Assembly (NCBI GenBank): GCA_029861675.1
Contig: JAOTYV010000051.1
Span: 1-20,728 of the forward strand
Reading direction: 5' to 3'
DNA: 20,728 bases
From: Alphaproteobacteria bacterium
Lineage (GTDB): Bacteria; Pseudomonadota; Alphaproteobacteria; UBA8366
Shown: one piece after another, positions 1 through 6,893 of the stretch
Layout: each line of letters starts with the position of its first letter
How positions within the stretch are numbered: the stretch's first letter is position 1
The notes under the pieces: generated by a model
Databases searched by the model: none
Told to the model about the DNA's origin: nothing
Seen by the model: only the letters and a program-made list of their open reading frames with translations
Position numbers and translations under genes: made by a program

Positions 1-1023
1 CAGCGCCGTCTGGGTCGGATCTGAAAGCTCGGGCACCGACAGGCCCAGCTCCTCGGCGCGGTCGGCGATCAGCACCCCCGCCCCGCCCGACTGGGTGACG
101 ATGCCGACGCCCGGTCCCGCCGGCAGCTTTGTGGTCGAGAACATGTCGACGATGTCGAGCATGTGCTCCTCGTTGCGCGCGCGCACCACGCCGAACTGCC
201 GCGCCGCGCCGTCGAACACCGCATCCTGTCCGGCGAGCGAGCCGGTGTGCGACACCGCCGCCCGTGCGCCCGCGTCCGACCGGCCGACCTTGGTCACCAC
301 CAGCGGCTTGCCGAGCGTCATCGCCTTTTGCGCCACCGCGGCGAAGCCCGGCCCGTCCGAGATGCCTTCCAGGTATCCCGCCCCCACGGTGATGCGGTCG
401 TCGTCCAGCACCGCCGACATCATCGTCGCGAAGTCGAGATCGCATTCATTGCCCGTGTTGACGAAAAAGCCGAGACCCAGCCGCCGGTTGCGCGCCAGCG
501 CACAGATCGCCGTGCCGAAGGCGCCCGACTGGGTAACGAAGCCGACCGGCCCCGCCGGCGTCGGCCCCTCCGCATATTGGCTGAAGGTGGCGAGCGCATT
601 TTCGAAACTGTTGATCATGCCGAGCCCGTTCGGCCCGAGCACCCGCACTCCGGATTCGCGCGCGGCAACGGCCAGCGCCTCTTCCATGCGCTTGCCTTCC
701 TCGCCCATCTCGCCGAAGCCCGAACTGAAGATCACCGCACCCGCGACCCCGGCCGCGCCGCACTGCCGCACCGCGTTCTCGACCAGCCGCGCCGGCAGGG
801 TGATGACGGCCAGATCGACCGGCCCCGGCGCCGCGCCGATTTCCGCGTAACAAGGATGCCCGCCGACCTCGTCGTATTTCGGATTGACCGGCAGGATCGC
901 GCCTTCATAGCCCTTGTCGAGCAGGTATTTCAGCACCCGCCCGTTGAGCTTGTTGAAGTCCTGCGAGACGCCGATGATGGCGATCGATTTCGGGCTGATC
1001 AGGCGATGGAGAGCGTCGGTCAT
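1..1023 (-). CDS. NDP-forming acyl-CoA ligase (acetate-CoA ligase family), N-terminal part, cut by window edge
   Basis: 341 codons are open from the ATG at 1023 to base 1; the C-terminal half lies outside the window. The N-terminal ~120 residues form a CoA-binding Rossmann domain (IAIIGVS at 14-20, VNPKY near 46-50). A succinyl-CoA-ligase-like domain follows with GPNGLGMINS at 130-139 and GFVTQSGAFG at 161-170. The conserved SHTGSLAG at 258-265 holds a His (259) that I take as the likely phosphohistidine. Members of this family make acyl-CoA from acid, CoA and ATP with ADP and phosphate as products, or run in reverse. A missing C-terminal ATP-grasp domain is expected just outside. No strong Shine-Dalgarno is seen before the ATG. 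Neighbouring acyl-CoA dehydrogenases suggest it activates an organic acid for this locus; the substrate is unknown. A protein acetyltransferase (Pat-type fusion) cannot be excluded without the rest. Confidence 0.88.
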   Translation of the reverse strand, partial: MTDALHRLISPKSIAIIGVSQDFNKLNGRVLKYLLDKGYEGAILPVNPKYDEVGGHPCYAEIGAAPGPVDLAVITLPARLVENAVRQCGAAGVAGAVIFSSGFGEMGEEGKRMEEALAVAARESGVRVLGPNGLGMINSFENALATFSQYAEGPTPAGPVGFVTQSGAFGTAICALARNRRLGLGFFVNTGNECDLDFATMMSAVLDDDRITVGAGYLEGISDGPGFAAVAQKAMTLGKPLVVTKVGRSDAGARAAVSHTGSLAGQDAVFDGAARQFGVVRARNEEHMLDIVDMFSTTKLPAGPGVGIVTQSGGAGVLIADRAEELGLSVPELSDPTQTAL

Positions 1024-1208
1024 GGTCTGGCGGCTTTTTTCGTGGGGGATCGGCCGCGGAGAATGGCCGCACAGGGCGGCGATGTCCAGAGAGGCAGAAT
1101 CGGTGACCAAGAACGGTAGGATTAGATACGAACCTGCGATCCGGTGGAGCTGCGGTTCGGACGTCACACCGTAACGGTCAAATCGGCTGTCTGTGATATG
1201 CTGTGAAA

Positions 1209-1886
1209 ATGGATTTGTGCAAGCAAATTAAGTTTCGCAACGTCTTCGCCGCGCTCACCCTCGTCGGCGCCCTGGTCCTCACCGGCCGGCCGCTGGACGC
1301 CGCCCGGCAGGCGCCGGATTATCCGGAGTTCACCGGCTCGGTGCAGGGGCTGCTGCTGGTCGCCAAGCCGTCCATGCCGGACCCGCGTTTCGCCAAGACG
1401 GTGATCCTGATGGTGCGGCACGACCGTACCGGGGCGTTCGGATTGGTGATCAACAAGCCGCTCGGCGTCGCCGAGATCACGGACCGAGGGCCGGTTGTTC
1501 GCCCCCACGGGGACCGAGGCGGCAAACCGGATGCGGAGAAGCATTCCCCGGTGCGCCTGCCGGCCCATCACGGCGGACCGGTGGGGCCGGACAAGGCCTT
1601 CGTCGTGCATTCGCCGGATTACCACATCGGTCCCACCTTCCGCGTCAATGACGAAATCTCGGTCACCGGCGACCGGCGCATCCTGCGCGACATCGCCGCG
1701 GGGCGCGGGCCGAAACGGTTGCTGTACGTCGCCGGCTATGCGGGCTGGGGTCCGGCGCAATTGAAGGACGAAATACGGCGCGAGGACTGGTATACCGCCC
1801 CGCTCGATGCAGGGCTGATCTTCGGCGCCGGCGACGGCGCGGCCAAATGGCGGCGTGCGATGAAAACGCGGCTTCGGGGAATCTGA
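1209..1886 (+). CDS. YqgE/AlgH family protein with an N-terminal export signal
   Basis: The core matches the YqgE/AlgH (UPF0301) family: LLVAKPSMPDPRFAKTVILM, then GAFGLVINKP, then HHGGPVGPDKAFVVHSPDY and GYAGWGPAQLKDEI near the C-terminus. Family members are small cytoplasmic proteins of unclear biochemical function. Here about 40 extra residues precede the core: a basic start and a hydrophobic stretch (about residues 12-26 of this start) followed by LDAARQ, which reads as a signal peptide or membrane anchor. The start is either GTG at 1203 or ATG at 1209, two codons later. I prefer the ATG because TATGCT lies 6 bp before it, which would fit a leaderless transcript; there is no Shine-Dalgarno for either. 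The gene ends 3 bp from the convergent gene that ends at 1890. Family assignment is firm, export is inferred. Confidence 0.88.
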   Translation: MDLCKQIKFRNVFAALTLVGALVLTGRPLDAARQAPDYPEFTGSVQGLLLVAKPSMPDPRFAKTVILMVRHDRTGAFGLVINKPLGVAEITDRGPVVRPHGDRGGKPDAEKHSPVRLPAHHGGPVGPDKAFVVHSPDYHIGPTFRVNDEISVTGDRRILRDIAAGRGPKRLLYVAGYAGWGPAQLKDEIRREDWYTAPLDAGLIFGAGDGAAKWRRAMKTRLRGI

Positions 1887-1889
1887 GCC

Positions 1890-2471
1890 TTATCCCGCTG
1901 CGGCGTCGCTTTGTTGCTTGGCCGCCGCGACCCGGGCCGAAATGTCGTCGGCAATATTCTCGAAAACCGCACGGGCGCGAAAGGCCCGCGCGGGCACCAT
2001 ATGGAAGCGATAGGCACGGGTCCGGATCACCAGCCAGTTCTCGGTTCGGATCACCGCGCGTACCCCGGACCAGCTATGGGACGCCTGGCCGGCGCGCGTG
2101 GTGACGAAGAGCCCATCGCCGCGGACTTCGACCGAATGGTCGCCGAGCACATCCCAATCCGAAGAGACGAACAGCATCACAAATCCGAAGAGGAGGAGAT
2201 AGACGATCGGGAAGCCCAGCACGGTGGCGCCGATCGACAGGCCGAGACGGGTGAGAAACGCCCCCAGCTCGACGGCGTCACCGCACACGATGCAGGTCGA
2301 CCCCACGCTGAGCGCCGCGACGAGAATACACAGCATCAGGAGGAGCCACCACGTCACCGCCAGACGCGGCGCGAGTTCGAGATTCAACTGCCAGATATCG
2401 CGCCGGGTCAGCGTAAAATCGATGGTGCGACCCACCGCCTCCGGCTGATTCTCCGCCGTTTCCGCTACCAT
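1890..2471 (-). CDS. YcxB-like two-helix membrane protein
   Basis: A 193-residue protein. A short N-terminal segment with an IDFTLTRRD motif is followed by two hydrophobic helices (about residues 38-58 and 79-102), then a soluble tail. In the tail, a Trp (SHSWSGVRAVIRTENWLVI) and MVPARAFRA match the pattern of the YcxB-like C-terminal domain, where a strand-rich segment ends in a 'iPkraF' motif. The function of that family is not known. The start at 2471 is chosen because AGGGA sits 6 bases upstream; an in-frame GTG seven codons earlier has no ribosome site. It lies tail to tail with the YqgE-like gene, so the two are not co-transcribed. Membrane topology is a reading by eye. Confidence 0.75.
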   Translation of the reverse strand: MVAETAENQPEAVGRTIDFTLTRRDIWQLNLELAPRLAVTWWLLLMLCILVAALSVGSTCIVCGDAVELGAFLTRLGLSIGATVLGFPIVYLLLFGFVMLFVSSDWDVLGDHSVEVRGDGLFVTTRAGQASHSWSGVRAVIRTENWLVIRTRAYRFHMVPARAFRARAVFENIADDISARVAAAKQQSDAAAG

Positions 2472-2656
2472 GATCGTCCCTGTTCGACGCACGCGGCCGC
2501 TAAAACCGGACCGCCGCGCGATGGCCGTACCAAGCTCATGGAAACTATGAGGTTGCCGCCTTAAGGCTTACTTAACGGGCGAAATGTCGGCGGTATAATA
2601 ATACCCCATAAAAAACCCCCCGCCTTCACCGCCACACGGTCAACGCGGCATCATCG

Positions 2657-3817
2657 CTAGCGGTATTGCACCGCCACGTTACCGATTTTTTCGCGGGCGA
2701 TGATCAGCTTCGAGATCTGCGCCGTGCCGTCGCCGATTTCCAGGCCGATGACGTCGCGCAGCCGCTGCTGGTGCGGCGAATCCTTGGAATATCCCGCATG
2801 GCCGTGCGCCAGCAGGCAGTTATGAATCACGTCCGCCGCGGTCTTGGGCGCGAACCATTTGCACATCGCCGCCTTGTCGGTATGGGGCCGGCCCTGGTCG
2901 CGCAGCCAGAGCGTTTCGTAACAGAGCAGCCGCGCCGCATGGATCAGGGTTTCCCCTTCCGCCAGCGGAAAGGTCACGCCCTGGTATTGTGCGAGCGGCC
3001 GGCCGAAGGTCTCGCGCTCCTGCACCCATTGCCAGGTCTCGTCGAGCGAGGCCTGCGCCAGGGCGCAGCATTGCAGGCCGATCAGCGCGCGGCTGTAATC
3101 GAAACCCTGCATCACCTGATAGAAGCCGCCGCCCTCGTCGCCGAGCCGGTTTTCTGCCGGCACTGCCACATTATCGAAGAACAGCGAGCCGCGGCCGACC
3201 GATTCCGAGCCGAAATCGTCGAAGCGCGTGCGCGTGATGCCGCGGCTGTCGGCGGGAATGACAAACGCGCTGACGCCGCGCGCGCCCTCTTCCGCGCCGC
3301 CGGTGCGGGCGAAGACGACGAACAAATCGCCCTGGTCCGCCAGCGAAATGGATGTCTTCTCGCCATTGATCAAATAGCCGCTGTTACCCTGTTTCTCCGC
3401 GCGGAGCTGAAGATTGGCGGCATCCGTCCCACCGCGCGGTTCGGTCAGCGCGAGACCGATCAGCGCGTCGCCCGCCACTACCTTGGGCATCCAGTCCCGG
3501 GCCACCGCCGGTTGCGCGTGTTCGCAGACGATGCGGCCGGACAGCGACGACAGCATCGGCACATAGGCGGTGTTGAAATCGCCATAGGCGACCGCTTCCA
3601 TGATCAGCCCGCCGGTCAGCCCATCGACGCCGAGACCGCCGAATTCCTCCGGCAGGTCCGCGCCGATCAGGCCGAGCGATCCCATCTCGCGCACCAGCGC
3701 GCGGTCGAGCCGGCCCTCCTCGCCCCGCTGCCGGTAGCCGGGCGCCAATTTCTCGCGGGCGAAGCGGTCCGCCGTCTCGCGGATCGCCTGTTGTTCGTCG
3801 GTCAGTGAAAATTCCAT
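2657..3817 (-). CDS. Acyl-CoA dehydrogenase 1 (Asp at the usual catalytic Glu position)
   Basis: A full-length 386-residue FAD-dependent acyl-CoA dehydrogenase. It has the N-terminal helical domain (MEFSLTDEQQAIRET), the middle beta domain with LALTEPRGGTDAAN (122-135) and INGEKTSIS (150-158), and the C-terminal helices with RETFGRPLAQYQGV (268-281). In medium-chain enzymes the base is the Glu of IYEGTSEI. Here the aligned stretch is IGDGTAQI (361-368), giving Asp363. At the alternative base position used by isovaleryl-CoA dehydrogenase the residue is Ser242 (GFDYSRAL). Asp at this site is known in cyclic-acid CoA dehydrogenases, so an alicyclic or branched substrate is possible, as an inference. 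The start at 3817 begins the domain; an upstream in-frame ATG at 3898 would add an unconserved tail. It is divergent from the enoyl reductase gene at 3929 across 111 bp. Confidence 0.93.
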   Translation of the reverse strand: MEFSLTDEQQAIRETADRFAREKLAPGYRQRGEEGRLDRALVREMGSLGLIGADLPEEFGGLGVDGLTGGLIMEAVAYGDFNTAYVPMLSSLSGRIVCEHAQPAVARDWMPKVVAGDALIGLALTEPRGGTDAANLQLRAEKQGNSGYLINGEKTSISLADQGDLFVVFARTGGAEEGARGVSAFVIPADSRGITRTRFDDFGSESVGRGSLFFDNVAVPAENRLGDEGGGFYQVMQGFDYSRALIGLQCCALAQASLDETWQWVQERETFGRPLAQYQGVTFPLAEGETLIHAARLLCYETLWLRDQGRPHTDKAAMCKWFAPKTAADVIHNCLLAHGHAGYSKDSPHQQRLRDVIGLEIGDGTAQISKLIIAREKIGNVAVQYR

Positions 3818-3928
3818 GGGATGACCATATCCCGGCCCTAGGCCGGGAAGAAAGGGACAATCACGGCGAAGAAACGCCGAAGCATTGAGCTTCGACAAAA
3901 CCGATGCCGGGCGTTAGCATCCCCTCCC

Positions 3929-4789
3929 ATGACGGATACGGACCAGAAATTCGGCTTCACGGAGCAGGATCTGCGCGATCTGCCCACGGTGTACCGGGAC
4001 GATCTGTTCGCCAGCAAAACCGCGCTGGTCACCGGCGCGGGCAGCGGGCTCGGCAAGGCGATCGCGGCGCTATTCGCGCGGCTCGGCGCAAACCTGGTCG
4101 TCGCCGGACGGGATGCGGCGAAGATCGAGGCGGCGGCGGTGTTCTTCGGGTCGCTCGGCAGCGGCACGATACTCAGCCAGTCCACCAACATTCGCGACCC
4201 GGAACAGGTGTCGGCGTTGATCGACCAGACTTGGGACGCGTTCGGCGGGCTCGATACGCTGGTCAACAACGGCGGCGGCCAGTTCCCGCAGGCGGCGATC
4301 GATTTTTCGGTCAAGGGCTGGAACGCGGTGATCGACACCAACCTCAACGGCACCTGGCACATGATGCAGGCCGCCGCCCGGCGCTGGCGCGACGCGGACC
4401 GACCGGGCGCAATCGTCAACATCGTCGCCGATGTGTGGCGCGGCATGCCGGGCATCGCCCACACCGCGGCGGCGCGCGGCGGCGTGATCTACCTGTCGAA
4501 GAGCGTGGCGGTCGAATGGGCGCCGCTGAACATCCGCGTCAACTGCATCGCCCCCGGCTGCTGCGAGACCGAAGGCTTCGGCGTCTACCCGCCGGAAGGC
4601 GTCGAGACCTACACCCAGGCCAATCCGATGCGGCGGACCGGCGACGCCCAGGACATTGCGGAGGCCTGCGTCTACCTGGCCGCGCCATCCGGCAAGTTCA
4701 TCACCGGCGAGGTGGTGACGGTGGATGGCGGCCAGCAATTGTGGGGCGACCCCTGGCCGACGGGGCGCCCGGATAATTTCAAGCTTTAG
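3929..4789 (+). CDS. SDR-family enoyl-CoA reductase, PECR-like (trans-2-enoyl-CoA reductase)
   Basis: A 286-residue Rossmann-fold short-chain dehydrogenase. It has the TGAGSGLG nucleotide site (35-42), NNGGGQF (113-119), the IVNIV strand (162-166) and the C-terminal SGKFITGEVVTVDGGQ. The classical Tyr-x-x-x-Lys pair is missing: the aligned segment is HTAAARGGV (178-186), so Tyr becomes Thr179 and Lys becomes Arg183. This layout, with NNGGGQF, is what I recall of mammalian peroxisomal trans-2-enoyl-CoA reductase (HSGAARAGV), and 2,4-dienoyl-CoA reductases also depart from the classical motif. It therefore most likely reduces an enoyl- or dienoyl-CoA with NADPH. Being divergent from acyl-CoA dehydrogenase 1 fits that role. 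No ribosome site is obvious; a TTAGCAT-like element lies just upstream. SDR assignment is certain, the reductase subtype is likely. Confidence 0.9.
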   Translation: MTDTDQKFGFTEQDLRDLPTVYRDDLFASKTALVTGAGSGLGKAIAALFARLGANLVVAGRDAAKIEAAAVFFGSLGSGTILSQSTNIRDPEQVSALIDQTWDAFGGLDTLVNNGGGQFPQAAIDFSVKGWNAVIDTNLNGTWHMMQAAARRWRDADRPGAIVNIVADVWRGMPGIAHTAAARGGVIYLSKSVAVEWAPLNIRVNCIAPGCCETEGFGVYPPEGVETYTQANPMRRTGDAQDIAEACVYLAAPSGKFITGEVVTVDGGQQLWGDPWPTGRPDNFKL

Positions 4790-4833
4790 GTGAACATGCG
4801 CGCCTAACCTACAGATGCTGTGGGATGAAACCA

Positions 4834-4935
4834 ACCCTCACCCTGATCGAAGTCGAAGGGCGAGGGTCGGCTCGCTCAGGCTAGGCCCGAATATTCGGCA
4901 ATAGCCTCATACTTCGACTTCGCTCAGCATGAGGC
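4834..4935. repeat. Cluster of palindromic intergenic hairpin repeats
   Basis: Between two convergent genes lie three inverted repeats. The first is ACCCTC-A-CCCT at 4834-4844 pairing with AGGG-C-GAGGGT at 4857-4867 (one mismatch). The second is the perfect 12-bp palindrome CCGAATATTCGG at 4887-4898. The third is GCCTCAT at 4904-4910 pairing with ATGAGGC at 4929-4935 around a TTCGACTTCGCTCAGC loop. The loop sequence resembles the CTTCGACAAGCTCAG repeats scattered in many alphaproteobacterial genomes. Such hairpins may stop or stabilise convergent transcripts here; there is no T-run. Confidence 0.75.
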
Positions 4936-4950
4936 TTGGGTTATGCCCTA

Positions 4951-5424
4951 TTAATCAGGCCGGCCCTTCATCATGCGCAGGGGCGTGTAGACGATGACCG
5001 TCTCGCCCTTTTGATTTTTGATGGTGTTTTTGGTGCGCACCAGCGCCCGGTTGCCCTTCGAGGTTTTCTTGATCTCCGTCACCTCGACTTCGACATGGAT
5101 GGTGTCGCCGGCGAAGCACGGCCCCTCGATGTTGAGCTCCATATGCAGAAAAGCCAGACCGGTTTTCTGCATGGCCGATTGCATCAGCAGCCCTTCGGCC
5201 ATGCAGTAGACCAGCGCGCCAGGTACAAGCCGGCCGTCGAAACTGGTCTCGTTGCGGAGGTATTCCATATCGGTGAACAACACCTCGACCGAGCCCGTGG
5301 CGCCGACGAAATTGACGATATCCGGCACGGTGATGGTGCGGCCGAGGGTCTGGAAATTTTGGCCGACTTCCATGTCGTCGTAATACATGCCGATGCCGAT
5401 GGTCGGCATTTCTTCGCTGCTCAT
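4951..5424 (-). CDS. MaoC-like hotdog-fold protein without the usual Asp/His dyad
   Basis: A 157-residue single hotdog domain of the MaoC/(R)-hydratase type. It starts with DMEVGQNF(17-24), then FTDMEYLRN (50-58), FDGRLVPGALVYCMAEGL (62-79) and the strand FAGDTIHVEVEVTEIKKTSKGN. In enoyl-CoA hydratases of this fold the loop reads G-D-x-N-P-x-H-x-D. Here it reads G44-S-V-E-V-L-F-T-D52, so the catalytic Asp is Ser45 and the His is Phe50. The fold is clear, but hydratase chemistry is doubtful; a CoA-binding or partner role, or different chemistry, is possible. The start is well supported by AAGGAGA seven bases before the ATG. Hairpin repeats lie on both sides, so it is probably a single-gene unit downstream of acyl-CoA dehydrogenase 2. 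Confidence 0.88.
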   Translation of the reverse strand: MSSEEMPTIGIGMYYDDMEVGQNFQTLGRTITVPDIVNFVGATGSVEVLFTDMEYLRNETSFDGRLVPGALVYCMAEGLLMQSAMQKTGLAFLHMELNIEGPCFAGDTIHVEVEVTEIKKTSKGNRALVRTKNTIKNQKGETVIVYTPLRMMKGRPD

Positions 5425-5461
5425 TTTTGAGTCTCCTTGTCGTGAGTTATGTTGCGAGCTC

Positions 5462-5559
5462 CTCGTACTTCGACAAGCTCAGCACGAGCAGTGTTTTTCA
5501 ATGCCAGGCCTCATCCTGAGCCTCCTCATCCCGAGCTTGTCGAGGGACGAAGGATGAGG
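5462..5559. repeat. Second cluster of palindromic hairpin repeats
   Basis: This lies between acyl-CoA dehydrogenase 2 and the MaoC-like gene. CTCGT at 5462-5466 pairs with ACGAG at 5484-5488 around a TTCGACAAGCTCAG loop. CCTCATCCT at 5509-5517 pairs perfectly with AGGATGAGG at 5551-5559, and a nested alternative arm CCTCATCC at 5524-5531 can pair with the same right arm around GAGCTTGTCGAGGGACGA. The two clusters share the TTCGACnnGCTCAG core with the one at 4834-4935 and are members of one dispersed repeat type. Confidence 0.78.
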
Positions 5560-5593
5560 GTTCGCCCTACGGCGCAAAAGCCGGAAAATCCCG

Positions 5594-6760
5594 TCAGTAG
5601 GATCGTGGCAAATCCAGCACGCGCTCGGCGATGTAGCTCAGGATCAGTTGCGGACTAACCGGCGCGATGCGGCAGATCAGCACCTCGCGCAGCAGCCGCT
5701 CGACCGTGAATTCCTTGGCGTAACCCATACCGCCATGGGTCATGATCGCCTGCTGGCAGGCCTTGAAGCCGATCTCGCCGCCGAGATATTTGGCCGCGTT
5801 CGCCTGCGCGCCACAGGGCAGGCCCGCGTCGTACAGCGCCCCCGCCTGCATCGCCATCAGCCAGGCCGCTTCCAGCTCGCACCAGAGCTCGGCGAGCGGA
5901 TGCTGGATCGATTGGTTGGCGCCGATTGGCCGGTCGAAGACGACGCGCTCGCGGGCGTATTTCACCGCGCGGGCGAGCGCGTTCTGGCCGACACCGATAC
6001 CCTCGACACCGACCAACACGCGCTCCGGATTGAGGCTGTGCAGCAGGTATCGGAAGCCCTTGCCTTCCTCGCCGATCAGATCGTCCGCCGGGACGGGCAG
6101 GCCGTCATAGAAGACTTCATTCGAATCCACCGCCTTGCGGCCCATCTTGGGAATTTCCCGAACATCGCAATATTTACGGTCGAGATCGGTATAGAACAGG
6201 CTGAGCCCTTCGGTCGGCTTGGCGCACTGATCGAGCGGCGTCGTGCGGGCGAGCAGCATGACCTTCTGCGCTTCCTGCGCCGTCGTGGTCCAGATCTTCT
6301 TGCCGTTGATGATGTAGCCGTTGCCGCTGCGCTCGGCCCGGGTGGTGATGCGGGTGGTGTTGAGCCCGGCATCGGGCTCGGTCACGCCGAAGCACGAAAT
6401 ATGCTTGCCCTCGATGAGATTCGGCAGCCAGCGCTGTTTCTGCTCGTCGGTGCCGAACACGACGATCGGGTGCGGTCCGAACAGGTTGATGTGGATCGCC
6501 GAGCTGGCGCTCATCGCGCCGGACGACCGCGCCACCGTGTGCATCAGGATCGCCGCCTCGGTCACCCCCAAATTCGACCCGCCGTATTCTTCCGGCATGG
6601 TGATACCGAGCCAACCCCCGTCCGCCATCGCCTTATGGAAGTCGAACGGAAATTCGCCGGTCTCGTCGCGGTCGAGCCAGTAGTCGTCGTCGAACGGCGC
6701 GCATAATTTTTCGACGTTGTCGCGGATCGCCTCCTGTTCGGGGCTCAGGTTGAAATCCAT
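5594..6760 (-). CDS. Acyl-CoA dehydrogenase 2 (isovaleryl-type base position)
   Basis: A complete 388-residue acyl-CoA dehydrogenase. It has MDFNLSPEQEAIRDNVEKL at the start, CFGVTEPDAGLNTTRI (123-138), INGKKIWTTTAQ (151-162), RERVVFDRPIGANQS (270-284) and the late helix MTHGGMGYAKEFTVERLLRE (340-359). The usual IYEGTSEI is replaced by RIAPVSPQL (364-372), so Pro367 sits where the medium-chain enzymes have Glu. A Glu at 246 (SLNPERVLVG) lies at the position used by isovaleryl- and long-chain dehydrogenases and is the likely base. The start at 6760 is chosen for the N-terminal domain and GAGG nine bases upstream; the frame stays open to 6976 but that extension is not conserved-looking. It is divergent from dehydrogenase 3 across 133 bp, which must hold both promoters. 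Confidence 0.93.
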   Translation of the reverse strand: MDFNLSPEQEAIRDNVEKLCAPFDDDYWLDRDETGEFPFDFHKAMADGGWLGITMPEEYGGSNLGVTEAAILMHTVARSSGAMSASSAIHINLFGPHPIVVFGTDEQKQRWLPNLIEGKHISCFGVTEPDAGLNTTRITTRAERSGNGYIINGKKIWTTTAQEAQKVMLLARTTPLDQCAKPTEGLSLFYTDLDRKYCDVREIPKMGRKAVDSNEVFYDGLPVPADDLIGEEGKGFRYLLHSLNPERVLVGVEGIGVGQNALARAVKYARERVVFDRPIGANQSIQHPLAELWCELEAAWLMAMQAGALYDAGLPCGAQANAAKYLGGEIGFKACQQAIMTHGGMGYAKEFTVERLLREVLICRIAPVSPQLILSYIAERVLDLPRSY

Positions 6761-6893
6761 GGGTCGGTTCCTCGCAAATCTCTGTGTTTTCGTCCCGGCG
6801 AATGCGGCGGATTGTAGGGATGCCGTGACGCGCGCGCCACCGTTGCGATAGGCTGCGGGCCATACGATCACACACTTTTTCGGAGAACCCCGC

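Noticed and set aside
163..1119. Long plus-strand reading frame opposite the CoA ligase
   Set aside because: Arg/His/Ala-rich antisense shadow produced by GC-rich codons; the minus strand encodes a clear ligase.
2594..2599. Perfect TATAAT in the gap between the YcxB-like and dehydrogenase 1 genes
   Set aside because: It reads on the plus strand, has no matching -35 box, and no plus-strand gene follows; likely chance in an AT-rich spot.
2666..3808. 380-codon plus-strand frame opposite acyl-CoA dehydrogenase 1
   Set aside because: Antisense shadow of a convincing gene; no domain character and no ribosome site.
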